Of a DNA stretch of 64,000 bases, positions 62,867-64,000 are shown piece after piece (position 1 is the first letter of the stretch; each line of letters begins with the position of its first letter). The translations under genes and the position numbers were made by a program. A model generated the notes under the pieces. It ran no database searches. It had not been told where the DNA came from and worked only from the letters and a program-made list of their open reading frames with translations. This stretch comes from UBA7803 sp036381275. GTDB taxonomy: Bacteria > Pseudomonadota > Gammaproteobacteria > Pseudomonadales > Azotimanducaceae. The DNA lies in assembly GCA_036381275.1 (NCBI GenBank), contig DASVDC010000074.1, positions 1 to 64,000 of the forward strand. Reading direction: 5' to 3'.

Positions 62867-64000
62867 TGTCGTGCCTGCCCGAATTGACCCTGCTCTGCCT
62901 CGCCGACGATGCGCTGCCGGAGGACGAGCGTCGCGCGGCCGATGCGCATCTCGCGGGCTGCGCCGCGTGTCGGGAGCGGCTCGCCGGGTTGCGCGCCGAA
63001 CGCTCGGCCATCGCCGCCGCGCTGACGGAAGTGCCGGCGGTACCGGTGGCGCCGTTCCTGAAGCCGGCGTCGCCGCGTCGGATTGCCGCGGGCGCGGTAT
63101 CGCTCGTGCTGGTCGCGACGGGGCTGGCCGCCACACCGAACCTGCTCGACGTCTCCCTGCCTGCACCGCTCACCTGGTTCGAAGCCTTCGACGCGGTGAG
63201 CCTGGCCGATCTGGCCGTGCGGGTTGGGCTGTATCTGGTTGAACGCGGAGGTCTGATCATGACCGGGATTCTGGAGCTCGCGGCGCTCGCGAGCGTGGCG
63301 GTGTTGGTCGTCTGGCTGGTGTTCGCGGTCAGACGCCCCGGGCGGGGGCCGCTGCTGCTGATGCTGCTCGGCGGCATCTACCTCGCGCTGCCGGCACCGG
63401 CTCAGGCGATCGACATCCGCCGGGTCGAGCACGGCACGGTGCTGGTGCCGGCCGACGAGACCGTCGACGACACGCTGCTCGCGTTCGGCGAGGTGGTCGA
63501 GGTGAACGGCAACGTGAACGGCGACCTGATCGCCGCGGGCCGCCGGGTGGTGATTCGCGGCCGGGTCGACGGGCAACTCGTCGCGGCGGCCGAGGAGCTG
63601 ACGCTGGACGGCGACGTGACCGGCAGCGTGGTCGGCTTCGCGCGGACGCTGAACGTCGCCGCGAACCGGATCGGCGGCAATCTGTACGGCTTCGCCGCCA
63701 AGGTCGAAGACCGCGGCGGCACCGTGCTCGAGCGCGATGCGTTCCTGTTCGCCGAGCGGGTCAACCTGACCGGCCGGGTGGCGAGCGACGTGATGGCTTT
63801 CAGTGAGCTCATCGAGCTCGGCGGCGAGATCGGCGGCTCGCTGAACGCGTACGCGAATCGGCTGACGCTGCTGGCGCCGGCTCGGGTCGCCGGCAACGTG
63901 ATGGCGCACGTTCCGGCCGCCGATCACCTGACGGTCTCGCCGGGAGCAACGGTAGGCGGCGAGGTGAATACCGAGATTCATACGCACGAGATGCACGAGC
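62866..64000 (+). CDS. Zinc anti-sigma-like protein fused to a polymer-forming (bactofilin-like) domain, partial
   Basis: The frame is open from ATG 62866 to the right edge (378 codons, no stop). Residues 1-45 carry the zinc anti-sigma motif His28-x3-Cys32-x2-Cys35. Three hydrophobic segments follow (about 75-90, 140-160, 165-185, the last ending in APAQA). From about 190 onward come repeats such as VNGNVNGDLIAAGRRVVIRG, GDVTGSVVGFA and LNVAANRIGGNLYGF, a right-handed beta-helix pattern of bactofilin/polymer-forming proteins. The anti-sigma end likely binds the adjacent sigma factor; the periplasmic beta-helix may sense or scaffold envelope. The C-terminus is unknown. Confidence 0.8.
   Translation, partial: MSCLPELTLLCLADDALPEDERRAADAHLAGCAACRERLAGLRAERSAIAAALTEVPAVPVAPFLKPASPRRIAAGAVSLVLVATGLAATPNLLDVSLPAPLTWFEAFDAVSLADLAVRVGLYLVERGGLIMTGILELAALASVAVLVVWLVFAVRRPGRGPLLLMLLGGIYLALPAPAQAIDIRRVEHGTVLVPADETVDDTLLAFGEVVEVNGNVNGDLIAAGRRVVIRGRVDGQLVAAAEELTLDGDVTGSVVGFARTLNVAANRIGGNLYGFAAKVEDRGGTVLERDAFLFAERVNLTGRVASDVMAFSELIELGGEIGGSLNAYANRLTLLAPARVAGNVMAHVPAADHLTVSPGATVGGEVNTEIHTHEMHE

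Overview
The window is very GC-rich, densely coded DNA. It looks like a free-living, aerobic gammaproteobacterium. The reasons are an Escherichia-type NADH dehydrogenase operon with fused nuoCD and a NuoG carrying the N7 cluster motif, gammaproteobacterial REP palindromes (GTGGGAGCGGCC type), a RAYT-type transposase, and POT, PnuC, MscS and PyrR-like families. The taxon is inferred; no rRNA or tRNA gene is visible.

Layout. 1-1410: RAYT/IS200-like HUH transposase running off the left edge, next to a cluster of GATTCGGGCG-type palindromes that are probably its REP targets. 1442-17942: an unlinked set of genes comprising a secreted tricorn-like protease, PnuC, an NRPS-like adenylation-carrier-reductase protein, an ABC-F ATPase with a cardiolipin synthase, a POT peptide transporter, a Cys-rich small protein, a degenerate peptidase-like gene, an FAD oxidoreductase with an acetyltransferase, and an acyl-CoA synthetase. 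18200-32736: a complete nuoABCDEFGHIJKLMN operon with mostly overlapping genes. 32773-44436: a CBS protein, an M28 membrane peptidase that appears to start at ATC, GFA-type protein, indoleamine dioxygenase-like protein, thioesterase, a secreted dockerin-bearing protein followed by a cohesin/PEP-CTERM-like protein, a fatty acid desaturase divergent from a PaaX-type regulator, a PyrR-like protein and nicotinate phosphoribosyltransferase.

44561-58188: an AHSA1 protein, a tiny minus-strand transcription unit with its own promoter, near-perfect Shine-Dalgarno, 11-codon frame and terminator, then a glycerol-type ABC importer (GlpS, GlpT, GlpP, GlpQ, GlpU-like). Its substrate-binding lipoprotein (GlpV-like) lies 6.4 kb further on. 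The gap holds an SLC13/RCK transporter, an Nramp-like transporter, an MscS channel and a lower-GC patch. That patch contains three minus-strand genes behind a decayed tyrosine recombinase, arranged like a fossil integron. 58322-64000: a two-subunit molybdenum hydroxylase, a methyltransferase, a putative glycosyltransferase, and an ECF sigma factor with a zinc anti-sigma/polymer-forming protein running off the right edge.

The most unusual signals are REP palindromes lying in frame inside three protein-coding genes (AHSA1, GlpT, molybdenum hydroxylase), the mini transcription unit at 45111-45270, the dockerin/cohesin pair, and the fossil integron.
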